A program made the position numbers and the translations under genes. Shown here piece by piece: positions 1 through 7,686 of a DNA stretch of 11,949 nt (positions are counted from its first letter, which is position 1; each line of letters starts with the position of its first letter). The notes under the pieces were generated by a model, which was not told where the DNA came from, did no database searches, and saw only the letters and a program-made list of their open reading frames with translations. This DNA comes from Pseudomonadota bacterium (GTDB taxonomy: Bacteria; Pseudomonadota; Gammaproteobacteria; Pseudomonadales; UBA5518): NCBI GenBank assembly GCA_022705125.1, contig JAKJFB010000045.1, positions 1 through 11,949 of the forward strand. Reading direction: 5' to 3'.

Positions 1-43
1 GCGGGGCGCTGGCGCTTGCAATAACCCATAAGAATGCTCACCC

Positions 44-49
44 GGAGGG
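44..49 (+). promoter_or_regulatory. Ribosome binding site of the TonB-dependent receptor gene
   Basis: GGAGGG lies 7 bases before a GTG codon at position 57. This Shine-Dalgarno match decides the start. The nearby ATG at 52 is in another frame and sits only 2 bases after the motif, whereas the GTG opens the frame that carries the signal peptide and the whole receptor. Confidence 0.75.
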
Positions 50-56
50 TAATGAA

Positions 57-2567
57 GTGTCCACGCAAGCAGCTGGTTTCAGGTTCCAGAGATCCGTTCT
101 CGCGCTCATGATCGCCGCGGGCGGCGGTTCAGCCGTCCCTGCCCTGGCCCAGGACGGCCGCGCGAGCGCGCTGGAGGAGGTGGTGGTCACCGCGCAGCGG
201 CGCGAGGAATCACTGCAGGACACGCCGATCTCGATCACGGCGTTCACGCCCGACAGGATCGCGGATCTCGGGATTCACAACGTCACCGACATCGGCGAGT
301 TCGCGCCGAACATCTCGATCGCAAAGCAGCCCGGAAGCAACGTCAGCCTGGCGATCTACATCCGCGGCGTCGGCTCGGCCGAGAGTTCCGTGGTCAACGA
401 CCCGAAGGTGGGCGTCTACGTCGACGGCGTCTACGTCAGCAAGGCGGTTGGCGGCGTCTTCGACGTGGTCGACCTCGAGCGCGTCGAGGTGCTGCGTGGC
501 CCGCAGGGCACGCTGTTCGGGCGCAACACCACGGGGGGCGCGGTCAACATCACGACAAAAAAGCCCACCGGTGAATTCGGGCTGAAGGCCAACGGAACCC
601 TCGGCAATTACGACACGCAGCGCTACGGTCTGCGCATGGACCTGCCCGAGTACTACAACGTGGCCGCCAATCTCTCGGTCAACCACTTCCAGACCGATGG
701 CTGGGCCGACAACCGCTACGATGGCGCGGGTATTTCGTCGCTGCAGAGCGACATCGAGGACACTGTCGCCTCGGAGGACAACTGGGCCTATCGACTGGCA
801 CTGCGCTGGACGCCGCTGGACAGCGTCACGGTCGACTACGCCTTCGATCGCACCGACAACGAGGGCGTGCCGTCGCCGTTCCAGCTCACCGGCGTGCGCA
901 CCGAGCTGTTCAACGGCTTCACCCGACGCCCGTTCCCGTTCGCCACCCTCGGCGGATCCCTGTACCAGCAAATGGCCGCCCAAGTGGGCGATCCGGACGA
1001 TCGCAAGAAGAATCTCACGCTCGACAACTCGACCCTGGAGTGGACCGATATCGACGGCCACACGGTGAACGCGGCATGGGAAGTCAACGACGCGCTCACG
1101 CTCAAGTACATCTTCGGCTATCGCTACACCGACAACGGCAATACCGGCTCGGACACCGACGGCGGTACCTACTATGCCCGCGATCTCTTTTACGGCGTCC
1201 TGCAGGGCAACAACGGGGAGATCCTGAGCCCTGGCTTCTCCGGCGTCACGTCGAAGAACCACGTCGATGCGAAGACGCATGAACTGCAGTTCATCGGCAA
1301 CCTGTTCGACGAGCGGCTGTTCTATACCGGCGGCCTTTACTACTTCGATGAAACCACGCAGCAGGACAACCCGCAGACCTTCTCGCTGCCCATCGCGCTC
1401 GTTGCCCCGCGCTCGCCGGCACTCCCCCCGCTCTACCAGGCGCTGGGCTTTGGCTGCGCGCCGCCGGCTCCGGCCGGACTGCTGTGCGGCAGCCAGCGCC
1501 TGCCTTTCCCGGCCAGCGATCCCGGCATCCCCGGTTTCGTCGACTTCCGCTACGGGCAGGAATCCGAGTCATGGGCGGCGTATGCGCAGTTCACCTACGA
1601 GGTCACGGAATCCTTCGACTTCACCGCGGGCATCCGCTACACGGAGGACGACAAGGACGCGTGGCTTGAAAACGACAACATCGATACGGACCCCGTCGCC
1701 CCCGGCACGCAGACCGCCAGGCTGCAGGCCGACGACCAGTGGGACAACATCAGCTACGTCGTGAGCGGCAACTACAGCATCACGGACGACGTCAGCGTCT
1801 ACCTGAAGTACTCGACCGGCTACAACGCGGGCGGCTTCAGCGCGCGCGCGACCACGGTGTCGGGTTTCGAGGCCCCGTATGACGAGGAGGAAGTGGAGGT
1901 CTGGGAGCTGGGCCTGAAGTCGGAATGGCTGGACAACCGCGTGCGCCTCAATGCCGCAGTGTTCACCAACGACTACACCGACATGCAGATCGCGCAGTTC
2001 GAGGCCGGCGCCGGCGGCGCCTCGAGCCGCCAGGTCAATGCGGGCGCTGCCACCTACGAGGGATTCGAGCTCGAGTTCGTCGTCGTGCCGGTGGAGGGAC
2101 TCACGCTGGACGCGAACTACGGTTACCTCGACACCGAGTTCGACGAGTACATGCAGCTCAACCCGGCCACGAACCGGCTGGAGAATATCTCCGATATTGC
2201 CGTGGCGACCTACGCGCCCGAGAACACCTGGAACGCGGGCGCGCAGTATGACTTCGCTCCCTTCAGTTTCGGTGCGCTGTCGGCGCGGCTCGACGTGACC
2301 TATCGCGACAGCCTGGTCTTCCACCCGTTCCTGAACGATCTCACGGCCGCGGATGATTACACGCTGGTCAACGGTCGCATCAGCCTCAACGACATCGATC
2401 TGGGCAGTTGCTGCGGCAAGGGAGCGATGCGCGTCTCGCTGTGGGGCAAGAACCTCGCCGACGAGGAGTACCGCAACTTCGGCATCGATTTCGACAGCAT
2501 CGGCTTTGCGGGCAATCGCTTCGGCTGGCCCCGCACCTACGGCCTCGACGTGGAATACGCACTGTAG
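57..2567 (+). CDS. TonB-dependent outer-membrane receptor
   Basis: Active-transport receptor in the outer membrane that takes up a scarce ligand (iron chelate, vitamin or organic substrate) using energy from TonB-ExbBD. The 836-residue protein begins with GTG after a good Shine-Dalgarno site. A hydrophobic signal peptide spans about residues 13-31, with probable cleavage after ALA (residue 31). A TonB-box-like stretch EEVVVTA follows at 40-46. The plug domain runs from about 50 to 170 and holds the hallmark RGPQGTLFGRNTTGG at 147-161. The rest is rich in alternating aromatic and polar strands typical of the 22-strand barrel. It ends in EYAL, so the last residue is Leu and not the usual Phe. 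C467 and C477 could form a disulfide in an outside loop, and C785-C786 are adjacent. The overall type (iron-complex receptor family) is common in gamma- and alphaproteobacteria that use complex organics. The ligand cannot be told, and no fec-type regulator or transporter is beside it. Confidence 0.95.
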   Translation: MSTQAAGFRFQRSVLALMIAAGGGSAVPALAQDGRASALEEVVVTAQRREESLQDTPISITAFTPDRIADLGIHNVTDIGEFAPNISIAKQPGSNVSLAIYIRGVGSAESSVVNDPKVGVYVDGVYVSKAVGGVFDVVDLERVEVLRGPQGTLFGRNTTGGAVNITTKKPTGEFGLKANGTLGNYDTQRYGLRMDLPEYYNVAANLSVNHFQTDGWADNRYDGAGISSLQSDIEDTVASEDNWAYRLALRWTPLDSVTVDYAFDRTDNEGVPSPFQLTGVRTELFNGFTRRPFPFATLGGSLYQQMAAQVGDPDDRKKNLTLDNSTLEWTDIDGHTVNAAWEVNDALTLKYIFGYRYTDNGNTGSDTDGGTYYARDLFYGVLQGNNGEILSPGFSGVTSKNHVDAKTHELQFIGNLFDERLFYTGGLYYFDETTQQDNPQTFSLPIALVAPRSPALPPLYQALGFGCAPPAPAGLLCGSQRLPFPASDPGIPGFVDFRYGQESESWAAYAQFTYEVTESFDFTAGIRYTEDDKDAWLENDNIDTDPVAPGTQTARLQADDQWDNISYVVSGNYSITDDVSVYLKYSTGYNAGGFSARATTVSGFEAPYDEEEVEVWELGLKSEWLDNRVRLNAAVFTNDYTDMQIAQFEAGAGGASSRQVNAGAATYEGFELEFVVVPVEGLTLDANYGYLDTEFDEYMQLNPATNRLENISDIAVATYAPENTWNAGAQYDFAPFSFGALSARLDVTYRDSLVFHPFLNDLTAADDYTLVNGRISLNDIDLGSCCGKGAMRVSLWGKNLADEEYRNFGIDFDSIGFAGNRFGWPRTYGLDVEYAL

Positions 2568-2592
2568 CGAGCCGTTGCACGCGTGATCGATC

Positions 2593-2619
2593 GGGCGGCC
2601 GCAAGGCCGCTCTTTTTTT
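2593..2619 (+). terminator. Intrinsic terminator of the receptor gene
   Basis: A perfect 6-bp stem, GCGGCC paired with GGCCGC, is closed by a GCAA tetraloop (GNRA type). It can be extended by a G-U and a G-C pair to 8 bp. Seven T residues follow at 2613-2619. It sits 25 bases after the receptor stop codon and is oriented only for forward transcription, because on the other strand the stem is not followed by T. It separates the receptor from the converging CoA-transferase gene. The remaining bases up to 2684 show nothing recognisable. Confidence 0.9.
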
Positions 2620-2684
2620 GGGCAGCACCCCTGTCGCGCTGAACGCCAAGCGCTGCCTGCGTCAACGACGTGCCATGCCCGGCG

Positions 2685-3881
2685 TCAGCCGATCACTCCT
2701 TTTTCGCGCCACGCGGCGACGGTGTGTGCGTCGAAGCCGAACTCGCGCAGGATGTCCTCGCTGTGCTGTCCCAGCGCGGCGCTGGGGAAGCCGCATCCGG
2801 TGGGCGTGGCGCCGAATCGCACGGGACTCCTGGGCTCGAGCAGGCGACCGGCAACGGGATGCTCCGACTCGACGAACAGGCCGTTGGCCTGCATCTGCGG
2901 GTGTGCCGGCAACTCGTCCAGGCTGTGCGCCTTCGCGCAGGGCACATCGGCGGCCTCCAGTCGCGCCACGACCTCATCGACGTCCATCCCGAGCGCGTTC
3001 GCGTAGATGGCCGCGGCAAGGGCCTGGAGCTTGCCGCCGTGGCGGTTGCGATCGGCCACCGTCCGGACATCCGGATCGCTGGAGTCCACGCCGAAAGCGG
3101 CGCACCAGCCATGGAACTGCGCGTCGTTGAGGGGTGCGGCCTGCGCATAGCCGTTGCGGCACTTGATGAGCGGGACGTGCCTGGCGACCGCCAGCCCCGG
3201 GCTGGCGCCTTCCTCGCGAAACAGCGCCATGCCGCCCACGTCGGGCCACATGAAGCTCGCCACCGCATCCACCATGGCGAGGCGCAGCTCCTGCCCGCCG
3301 GCACCGCGCTCGCGCGCCAGCAGTGCCACGCTGATCGCCTGCGCGGCATACATCGCGGTGACCTTGTCGGCGAAGATCTGGTAGTACTGCGTGGGCTCGC
3401 CGGTCTCGGCATGCGCCTGGCTGAGCGCCACGCCGGTGAAGGCCTGGATCACGTTGTCGTAGGCCGGACGGTCGGCCATGGGCCCGCTGTGCCCGAAGCC
3501 GCTGACCGAGACGTACACCAGTGCCGGATTGATCGCCGCGAGCGTGGCGTAGTCCACGCCGAGGCGCTCGGGCACGCCGGGGCGGAAGTTGTGGATCAGC
3601 ACGTCGGTGTGCGCGGCAAGGCGCTGCACCACCTCGCGGCCCTCGGCGCTCTTGAGGTCCAGCGCCAGCGAGCGCTTGCCGCGATTGACGCTGTGAAACA
3701 GCGCGCTGACCCCGTTGCGCGTCGGACCGATATAGCGCATCACGTCGCCGATGCCCGGTGCTTCGATCTTGAATACCTCGGCGCCCTGGTCGGCAAGCAT
3801 GGCCGCGGCCCACGGCCCTGCCAGCATGGTGCCGATGTCCAGGACCCTGATGCCCGCGAGCGGGGTCTGCGCAGTTGTCAT
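2685..3881 (-). CDS. Class III (CaiB/BaiF family) acyl-CoA transferase
   Basis: Cytoplasmic enzyme that moves CoA between a donor thioester and a carboxylic acid through an aspartyl-CoA intermediate. I chose the ATG at 3881, giving 398 residues. It has a GAGGG site 7 bases upstream, and the family N-terminus (LAGIRVLDIGTMLAGPWAAAML, residues 8 onward) starts right there. An in-frame start 26 codons earlier would overlap the molybdoenzyme gene and add a non-family tail. Other family marks are GAEVFKIE (33-40), NRGKRSLALDLK (66-77), the RPGVPERLG segment (100-108) and PAYDNVIQAFTG (139-150), whose D142 is the expected catalytic aspartate. The length is normal for formyl-CoA transferase, CaiB and related racemases. 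The donor and acceptor cannot be predicted. It lies 61 bases downstream of the molybdoenzyme gene on the same strand, so the two are probably cotranscribed. The family call is secure; the reaction is not known. Confidence 0.92.
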   Translation of the reverse strand: MTTAQTPLAGIRVLDIGTMLAGPWAAAMLADQGAEVFKIEAPGIGDVMRYIGPTRNGVSALFHSVNRGKRSLALDLKSAEGREVVQRLAAHTDVLIHNFRPGVPERLGVDYATLAAINPALVYVSVSGFGHSGPMADRPAYDNVIQAFTGVALSQAHAETGEPTQYYQIFADKVTAMYAAQAISVALLARERGAGGQELRLAMVDAVASFMWPDVGGMALFREEGASPGLAVARHVPLIKCRNGYAQAAPLNDAQFHGWCAAFGVDSSDPDVRTVADRNRHGGKLQALAAAIYANALGMDVDEVVARLEAADVPCAKAHSLDELPAHPQMQANGLFVESEHPVAGRLLEPRSPVRFGATPTGCGFPSAALGQHSEDILREFGFDAHTVAAWREKGVIG

Positions 3882-3888
3882 GGCGGTG

Positions 3889-3893
3889 CCCTC
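3889..3893 (-). promoter_or_regulatory. Ribosome binding site deciding the CoA-transferase start
   Basis: On the minus strand GAGGG stands 7 bases before the ATG at 3881. This supports that start over the upstream in-frame ATG at 3959, which lies inside the end of the preceding gene. Confidence 0.6.
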
Positions 3894-3942
3894 ATCGGAT
3901 CTGCCTGTTGTTGTGGCGTCGACTGTAGCGCAGCGCAAATGC

Positions 3943-6090
3943 TCAGGGAATCCGGGCAACCTGCACCGGGAAGCCGCTCATGCGCGGCATCGCGTTGATG
4001 GTCTCGCGATCGCACGTCGAGGAGATGAGCCGGTTGGTCGAGGCGCCGTCCGTGCGCGGATCGGCCGGCTCGCCCGGCAGCGCACCGAAGCCGTGCGCGC
4101 ACGAGACCACGCCCGGCCTGAGGTCCGGGTCGGCGGCCGCAACCACCTCGATCGTGCCGGCATCGGAACTCAAACGCACCAGCTCGCCCTCGGCAATGCC
4201 CTCGCGCGCCAGGTCGGCGGGGTTCATGTACAGGGCATTGGTGGGCACGCGCGGGCGCACCGAGGGCAGATCCTTGCAGGCCGAATTGATCGCATCGCGC
4301 AGCCGGCGCACCGCGAAGCGGTACGGATAGGCCGCGTGGCGTGCGCCGCGGCCGGCCTCGTCGCCGGCGCGGGCGAGTTGCGCGAGCTCCTCCACCACGT
4401 CATCGGGCGCGAGGCTGAAGCGGTGCGTCGATGCGGGATCACCGGGCTCGACGAGCTGCGGCTCGGCGTCGAGCATCATGCCGCGCGCCGCGCGCTGCAG
4501 TTCGGCAAAGGCAACCGGTGCGTGGCGCGCGGCGATAGCCAGCAGCTCGTCCGTAGTGGGCCTCGAGCGCATGTCCAGCGCCACGCCGAAGTGCTGGAGC
4601 GTCAACCCGAGCCGTTGCGCCAGTTCCCAGAAATAGACCCAGTCGTCCTGCACCCCGGCACCGGCCGGCGCTCGCGCGACGGGCGGCGTGTAGCGCGTGT
4701 ACGGGTCGTGCGAGACCAGGTTCTCGTAGATGAAGATCGGCAGGTCAGCGCGTTCGTACTGCAGCGTGGGCGGCAGCACGTAGTGCGAGAGTCGCGCCGT
4801 CTGCGTCATGAACGGCTCGATCGTGACCAGCAGCTCCAGTGAACGCAGCGCCTCCACGATGCGCTGCTGGTCGGGGACGGCCGAGGCCGGGTTGCCGCCG
4901 TGCACGATCAGCGCGCGCACCTGTCCGGCGCCGGGTGCCAGGATCTCGTCGGCGAGGATGCCGGTGGGCAGTTCGCCGTCGATCAGCCCGAAGCCGCCGA
5001 TGCGGCTGCGGTAACCGTGTTCCCACCATCGCGGCGCCGGGATCACCTCGGCCTTGCGCGGCCAGCGCGGCAGGATCGCGCCGGGATGCGGCACGGTCTC
5101 TCCCTCGCGCACGAAGCGGCCGCAGATCACGTTCAGGCACTCGATCAGGTGCTCGGCGAGGTTGCTGTCGGGCGACATGTCGGGGCCGGTGGCGCTCGAG
5201 GCCGCGCCGCGCCTGCTGTCGCGCGCGAACACCTCGGCCACGCGCCGCAGCTCGGCCTCGGGCACGTCGGCGCGTCGTGCCACGTACGCCGGCGTGAACG
5301 GCGCGAGCGCCGCGCGCAGTACGTCCAGATCGCCCGCGTAGCGGGCGCAGAACTCATGGTCCTGCCAGCCCTCGGCGAGAATGATGTGGATGAGTCCCGC
5401 GAGTATGGCGCAGTCCTCGCCCGGCAGCGGCTGCAGGAACGCGTCGGCGAAACGCGCGGTCTCGGTGCGCCGCGGGTCGATCACGATCAGCTTCATGCCG
5501 CGCGCCTTGGCCTGCTTCAGGCGCTTCAGCGGATTGCGCGTGTCGAAGCCGTTCATCGATACCGAGACCAGCGGGTTGGCGCCCACGATCATGAATACCT
5601 CGCCGCGACCGAAGGGGTCGCGTCCCGCGGGCCAGATGCCGATGCGCCCGGCAGCGACGGCCTTCGCCGACTGGTCGATGGTCACCGAGGAGAATGCCTT
5701 GGGGCTGCCCGCGGCGGCGAGGAACTCGTTCAGCATGCGCAGCGAGGACGAGGTGAAGAAGGCGCCGCCGCCCTTGTAGCCGGCGATCGCCTCGGGGCCG
5801 TGAGCGGCGAGTGTCGCCCCGAGTTTCGCCGCGATCTCCTCCAGTGCCTGCGCCAGCGGCACCGGCTGGAACGAGCCGTCGGGCATGCGCTTGAGCGGGT
5901 GCAGGATGCGCGCCGGACTGTTGTGCGCCTCGGGCGCCATCATGCCCTTGAAACAGGCGTATCCGAGCGTTTGTGGATCCTCGTGATCGCCGCGCACGGT
6001 GGCGAGGCGCTGCTCGTCATCCAGCGTGACGACGACGCCGCAGTGCCCCATGCACAGGCGGCAGAACGACAGGGCTTCGCGCGTGGCCAT
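3943..6090 (-). CDS. Stand-alone molybdopterin oxidoreductase with [4Fe-4S] cluster (DMSO reductase superfamily)
   Basis: Predicted redox enzyme using a bis-molybdopterin cofactor. The 715 residues begin almost directly with the N-terminal cluster motif: C10-x2-C13-x3-C17-x28-C46, followed by the FKG lysine pattern (K48). The large molybdopterin domain covers roughly 59-480, with signature stretches such as MIVGANPLVS and KLIVIDPRRTETARFADAFL. A C-terminal dinucleotide-binding domain follows from about 607, including VVSCAHGFG and the NRLISS segment. At the expected metal-ligand position (FdhF-type R-x-U/C-H) the protein reads TIDQSAK, so Asp139 may coordinate Mo. No Cys or selenocysteine is seen there. 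There is no twin-arginine signal, so it should be cytoplasmic. No electron-transfer or membrane-anchor subunit gene is adjacent in the window. No strong Shine-Dalgarno precedes the ATG, but the cluster motif fixes the N-terminus. It is neither a typical formate dehydrogenase nor a nitrate reductase; the substrate is unknown. It probably shares a transcript with the CoA-transferase downstream. Confidence 0.92.
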   Translation of the reverse strand: MATREALSFCRLCMGHCGVVVTLDDEQRLATVRGDHEDPQTLGYACFKGMMAPEAHNSPARILHPLKRMPDGSFQPVPLAQALEEIAAKLGATLAAHGPEAIAGYKGGGAFFTSSSLRMLNEFLAAAGSPKAFSSVTIDQSAKAVAAGRIGIWPAGRDPFGRGEVFMIVGANPLVSVSMNGFDTRNPLKRLKQAKARGMKLIVIDPRRTETARFADAFLQPLPGEDCAILAGLIHIILAEGWQDHEFCARYAGDLDVLRAALAPFTPAYVARRADVPEAELRRVAEVFARDSRRGAASSATGPDMSPDSNLAEHLIECLNVICGRFVREGETVPHPGAILPRWPRKAEVIPAPRWWEHGYRSRIGGFGLIDGELPTGILADEILAPGAGQVRALIVHGGNPASAVPDQQRIVEALRSLELLVTIEPFMTQTARLSHYVLPPTLQYERADLPIFIYENLVSHDPYTRYTPPVARAPAGAGVQDDWVYFWELAQRLGLTLQHFGVALDMRSRPTTDELLAIAARHAPVAFAELQRAARGMMLDAEPQLVEPGDPASTHRFSLAPDDVVEELAQLARAGDEAGRGARHAAYPYRFAVRRLRDAINSACKDLPSVRPRVPTNALYMNPADLAREGIAEGELVRLSSDAGTIEVVAAADPDLRPGVVSCAHGFGALPGEPADPRTDGASTNRLISSTCDRETINAMPRMSGFPVQVARIP

Positions 6091-6133
6091 GACCGGTGAA
6101 TTCCCAGGCTGATACGCAAGCGAAGATACCGCA

Positions 6134-6166
6134 GCGCCGGCCCGCGGTGGAAGGCCGCGCTGGCGC
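6134..6166 (-). other. GC-rich inverted repeat between spoVR and the molybdoenzyme gene
   Basis: GCGCCGG (6134-6140) pairs with CTGGCGC (6160-6166), with one G-U pair. An inner stem, CGCGG/CCGCG (6143-6147 with 6155-6159), closes a 7-base loop. No T tract follows in the direction of transcription. It could weaken read-through, act as a pause or Rho-linked site, or protect the 3' end of the trio mRNA. The rest of the 90-base gap shows no convincing promoter. Confidence 0.4.
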
Positions 6167-6180
6167 CTGCGCGCGACGGC

Positions 6181-7686
6181 TCAGCTCGCGCCGGCCGCCC
6201 CCGTCTCGTGCAGCAGCTCCACGCCGCCGTGCTCGTCGACGCTCTCCAGGCGCACGTTGAATCCCCACAGCCGGTGCAGGTGTTTCATGACCTCGCGGTA
6301 GGAGTCCGCCAGCGGGGTGCCCTGGAACGGGGTGTAGCGCAGTACCAGCGAGCGGTCGCCTCGGATGTCCGTGTCCCAGATCTGGATGTCGGGCTCGTTC
6401 ATGCTCAGGTTGTACTGGTTCGAGAGCACGCGGCGGATGTGCCTGTAGCCGGCCTCGTCGTGGATGGCGCTGATCGTGAGCTCGGGCCGCGCCGGATCGT
6501 CGGTGACGGCGAACATGCGGAACTGGCGCATCAGCCGCGGCGAGAGGAATTGCGCCACGAAGCTCTCGTCCTTGTAGTTGCGCATCGCGAAATCCAGCGT
6601 CTTGCGCCAGTCGGAGCCGGCGATGTCGGGGAACCAGCGGCGGTCCTCCTCGTCCGGGTCCTCGCAGATGCGCTTGATGTCGGTGTACATCGCGAAGCCG
6701 AGCGCGTAGGGGTTGATGCCCGAGAAGTACGGGCTGTCGAAGGCGGGCTGGTTCACGACGTTGGTGTGCGAGTGCAGGAACTCGAGCATGAAGCCCTCGC
6801 CGATGATGCCCTCGTCGTAGAGGCGATTCATGATGGTGTAGTGCCAGAACGTCGCCCAGCCCTCGTTCATGACCTGGGTCTGGCGCTGCGGGTAGAAGTA
6901 CTGACCGAGCTTGCGCACGATGCGCACGACCTCGCGCTGCCACGGCTGGAGCAGCGGCGCGTTCTTCTCGATGAAATAGAGGATGTTCTCCTGCGGCTCG
7001 GGCGGGAATCGCGGCGCGGCGCGCGCGGCCGTCCTGTCGCGCCCGTGCGGGATCGTGCGCCACAGGTCGTTGACCTGCGACTGCAGGAAGGCCTCGCGCT
7101 CCTCCTGGCGGCGCCGTTCCTCGCGCAGCCCGATCGGGTTCGGCCGCTTGTAGCGGTCCACCCCGTGGTTCATCAGCGCGTGGCAGGAATCCAGCAGCAG
7201 CTCGACCTCGAGCTCGCCGTGGCGCTGTTCGCACTCGGCGAGGTAGTTACGCGCGAAAACCAGGTAGTCGATGATGGCCTCGGCATCGGTCCAGGTGCGG
7301 AACAGGTAGTTCGACTTGAAGAACGAGTTGTGGCCGAAACAGGCGTGCGCCATAACCAGGCACTGCATCATCATGCTGTTCTCTTCCATTAGATACGCGA
7401 TGCAGGGGTTGGAGTTGATCACCATCTCGTAGGCGAGACCCATCTGGCCGCGCTTGTACTGTTGCTCGTTGATGATGAAGTGCTTGCCGAAGGACCAGTG
7501 GTGGTAGCCGATCGGCATGCCGATGCGCGCGTAGGCGTCGAGCATCTGCTCCGAGGTGATCACCTCGATCTGGTTGGGGTAGGTGTCGAGGCCGAATTGC
7601 GCCGCGATCCGCGCGATGTGTCCGTAGCACTCGTCGATGAGGTCGAAGGTCCATTCCGAACCGCTGACCAGGGGCGTGCGGCTCAT
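6181..7686 (-). CDS. spoVR (ycgB): SpoVR/YcgB family protein
   Basis: 501-residue member of the SpoVR family (E. coli YcgB is about 510), named for a Bacillus spore-cortex phenotype but common in non-sporulating proteobacteria. Its biochemistry is not established. The start is the ATG at 7686, which overlaps the yeaH stop codon in an ATGA junction. A longer in-frame reading would run back into yeaH and adds non-family residues. Family marks include [14 protein letters not shown] (36-49), [11 protein letters not shown] (60-70), [20 protein letters not shown] (101-120), [13 protein letters not shown] (274-286) and [14 protein letters not shown] (301-314). The middle part (about 187-200) is highly charged and probably helical. 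The recurrent His and Glu residues (H62, H63, H69, E102, H114, H119, E275, H282, H305, H307) look like a metal or catalytic site, which is my inference. No signal peptide or membrane segment, so it should be cytoplasmic. It is the third gene of the yeaG-yeaH-spoVR set and is probably translationally coupled to yeaH. Confidence 0.95.
   Translation of the reverse strand: MSRTPLVSGSEWTFDLIDECYGHIARIAAQFGLDTYPNQIEVITSEQMLDAYARIGMPIGYHHWSFGKHFIINEQQYKRGQMGLAYEMVINSNPCIAYLMEENSMMMQCLVMAHACFGHNSFFKSNYLFRTWTDAEAIIDYLVFARNYLAECEQRHGELEVELLLDSCHALMNHGVDRYKRPNPIGLREERRRQEEREAFLQSQVNDLWRTIPHGRDRTAARAAPRFPPEPQENILYFIEKNAPLLQPWQREVVRIVRKLGQYFYPQRQTQVMNEGWATFWHYTIMNRLYDEGIIGEGFMLEFLHSHTNVVNQPAFDSPYFSGINPYALGFAMYTDIKRICEDPDEEDRRWFPDIAGSDWRKTLDFAMRNYKDESFVAQFLSPRLMRQFRMFAVTDDPARPELTISAIHDEAGYRHIRRVLSNQYNLSMNEPDIQIWDTDIRGDRSLVLRYTPFQGTPLADSYREVMKHLHRLWGFNVRLESVDEHGGVELLHETGAAGAS
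7683..7686 (-). other. ATGA stop/start overlap joining yeaH and spoVR
   Basis: The ATG of spoVR (7686-7684) and the TGA of yeaH (7685-7683) share bases. The spoVR start has only a weak upstream GGA. Such overlaps usually mean that ribosomes finishing the first gene restart on the second, keeping the two products in fixed proportion. Confidence 0.85.

Noticed and set aside
16..33. Promoter for the receptor gene in the first bases
   Set aside because: TTGCAA and CATAAG are present but only 6 bases apart, too close to be a -35/-10 pair, and the upstream sequence is cut off.
210..1280. Reverse open frame inside the receptor gene
   Set aside because: The forward frame encodes the signal peptide, plug and barrel. 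The reverse product is a Val/Arg/Asp-rich shadow.
3882..3959. Longer start for the CoA-transferase
   Set aside because: It would overlap the molybdoenzyme end and adds 26 residues not seen in the family; the ATG at 3881 has its own ribosome site.
2670..3998. Forward open frame opposite the CoA-transferase
   Set aside because: Same antisense effect. The reverse frame has a full CoA-transferase motif set and a ribosome binding site; the forward one has neither.
4350..6060. Selenocysteine (in-frame TGA) in the molybdoenzyme
   Set aside because: The frame has no internal stop, and the ligand position reads Asp (TIDQSAK).
4900..6099. Forward open frame opposite the molybdoenzyme
   Set aside because: The reverse strand has the iron-sulfur and molybdopterin motifs. 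The forward product is Arg/His/Ala-rich without recognisable domains.
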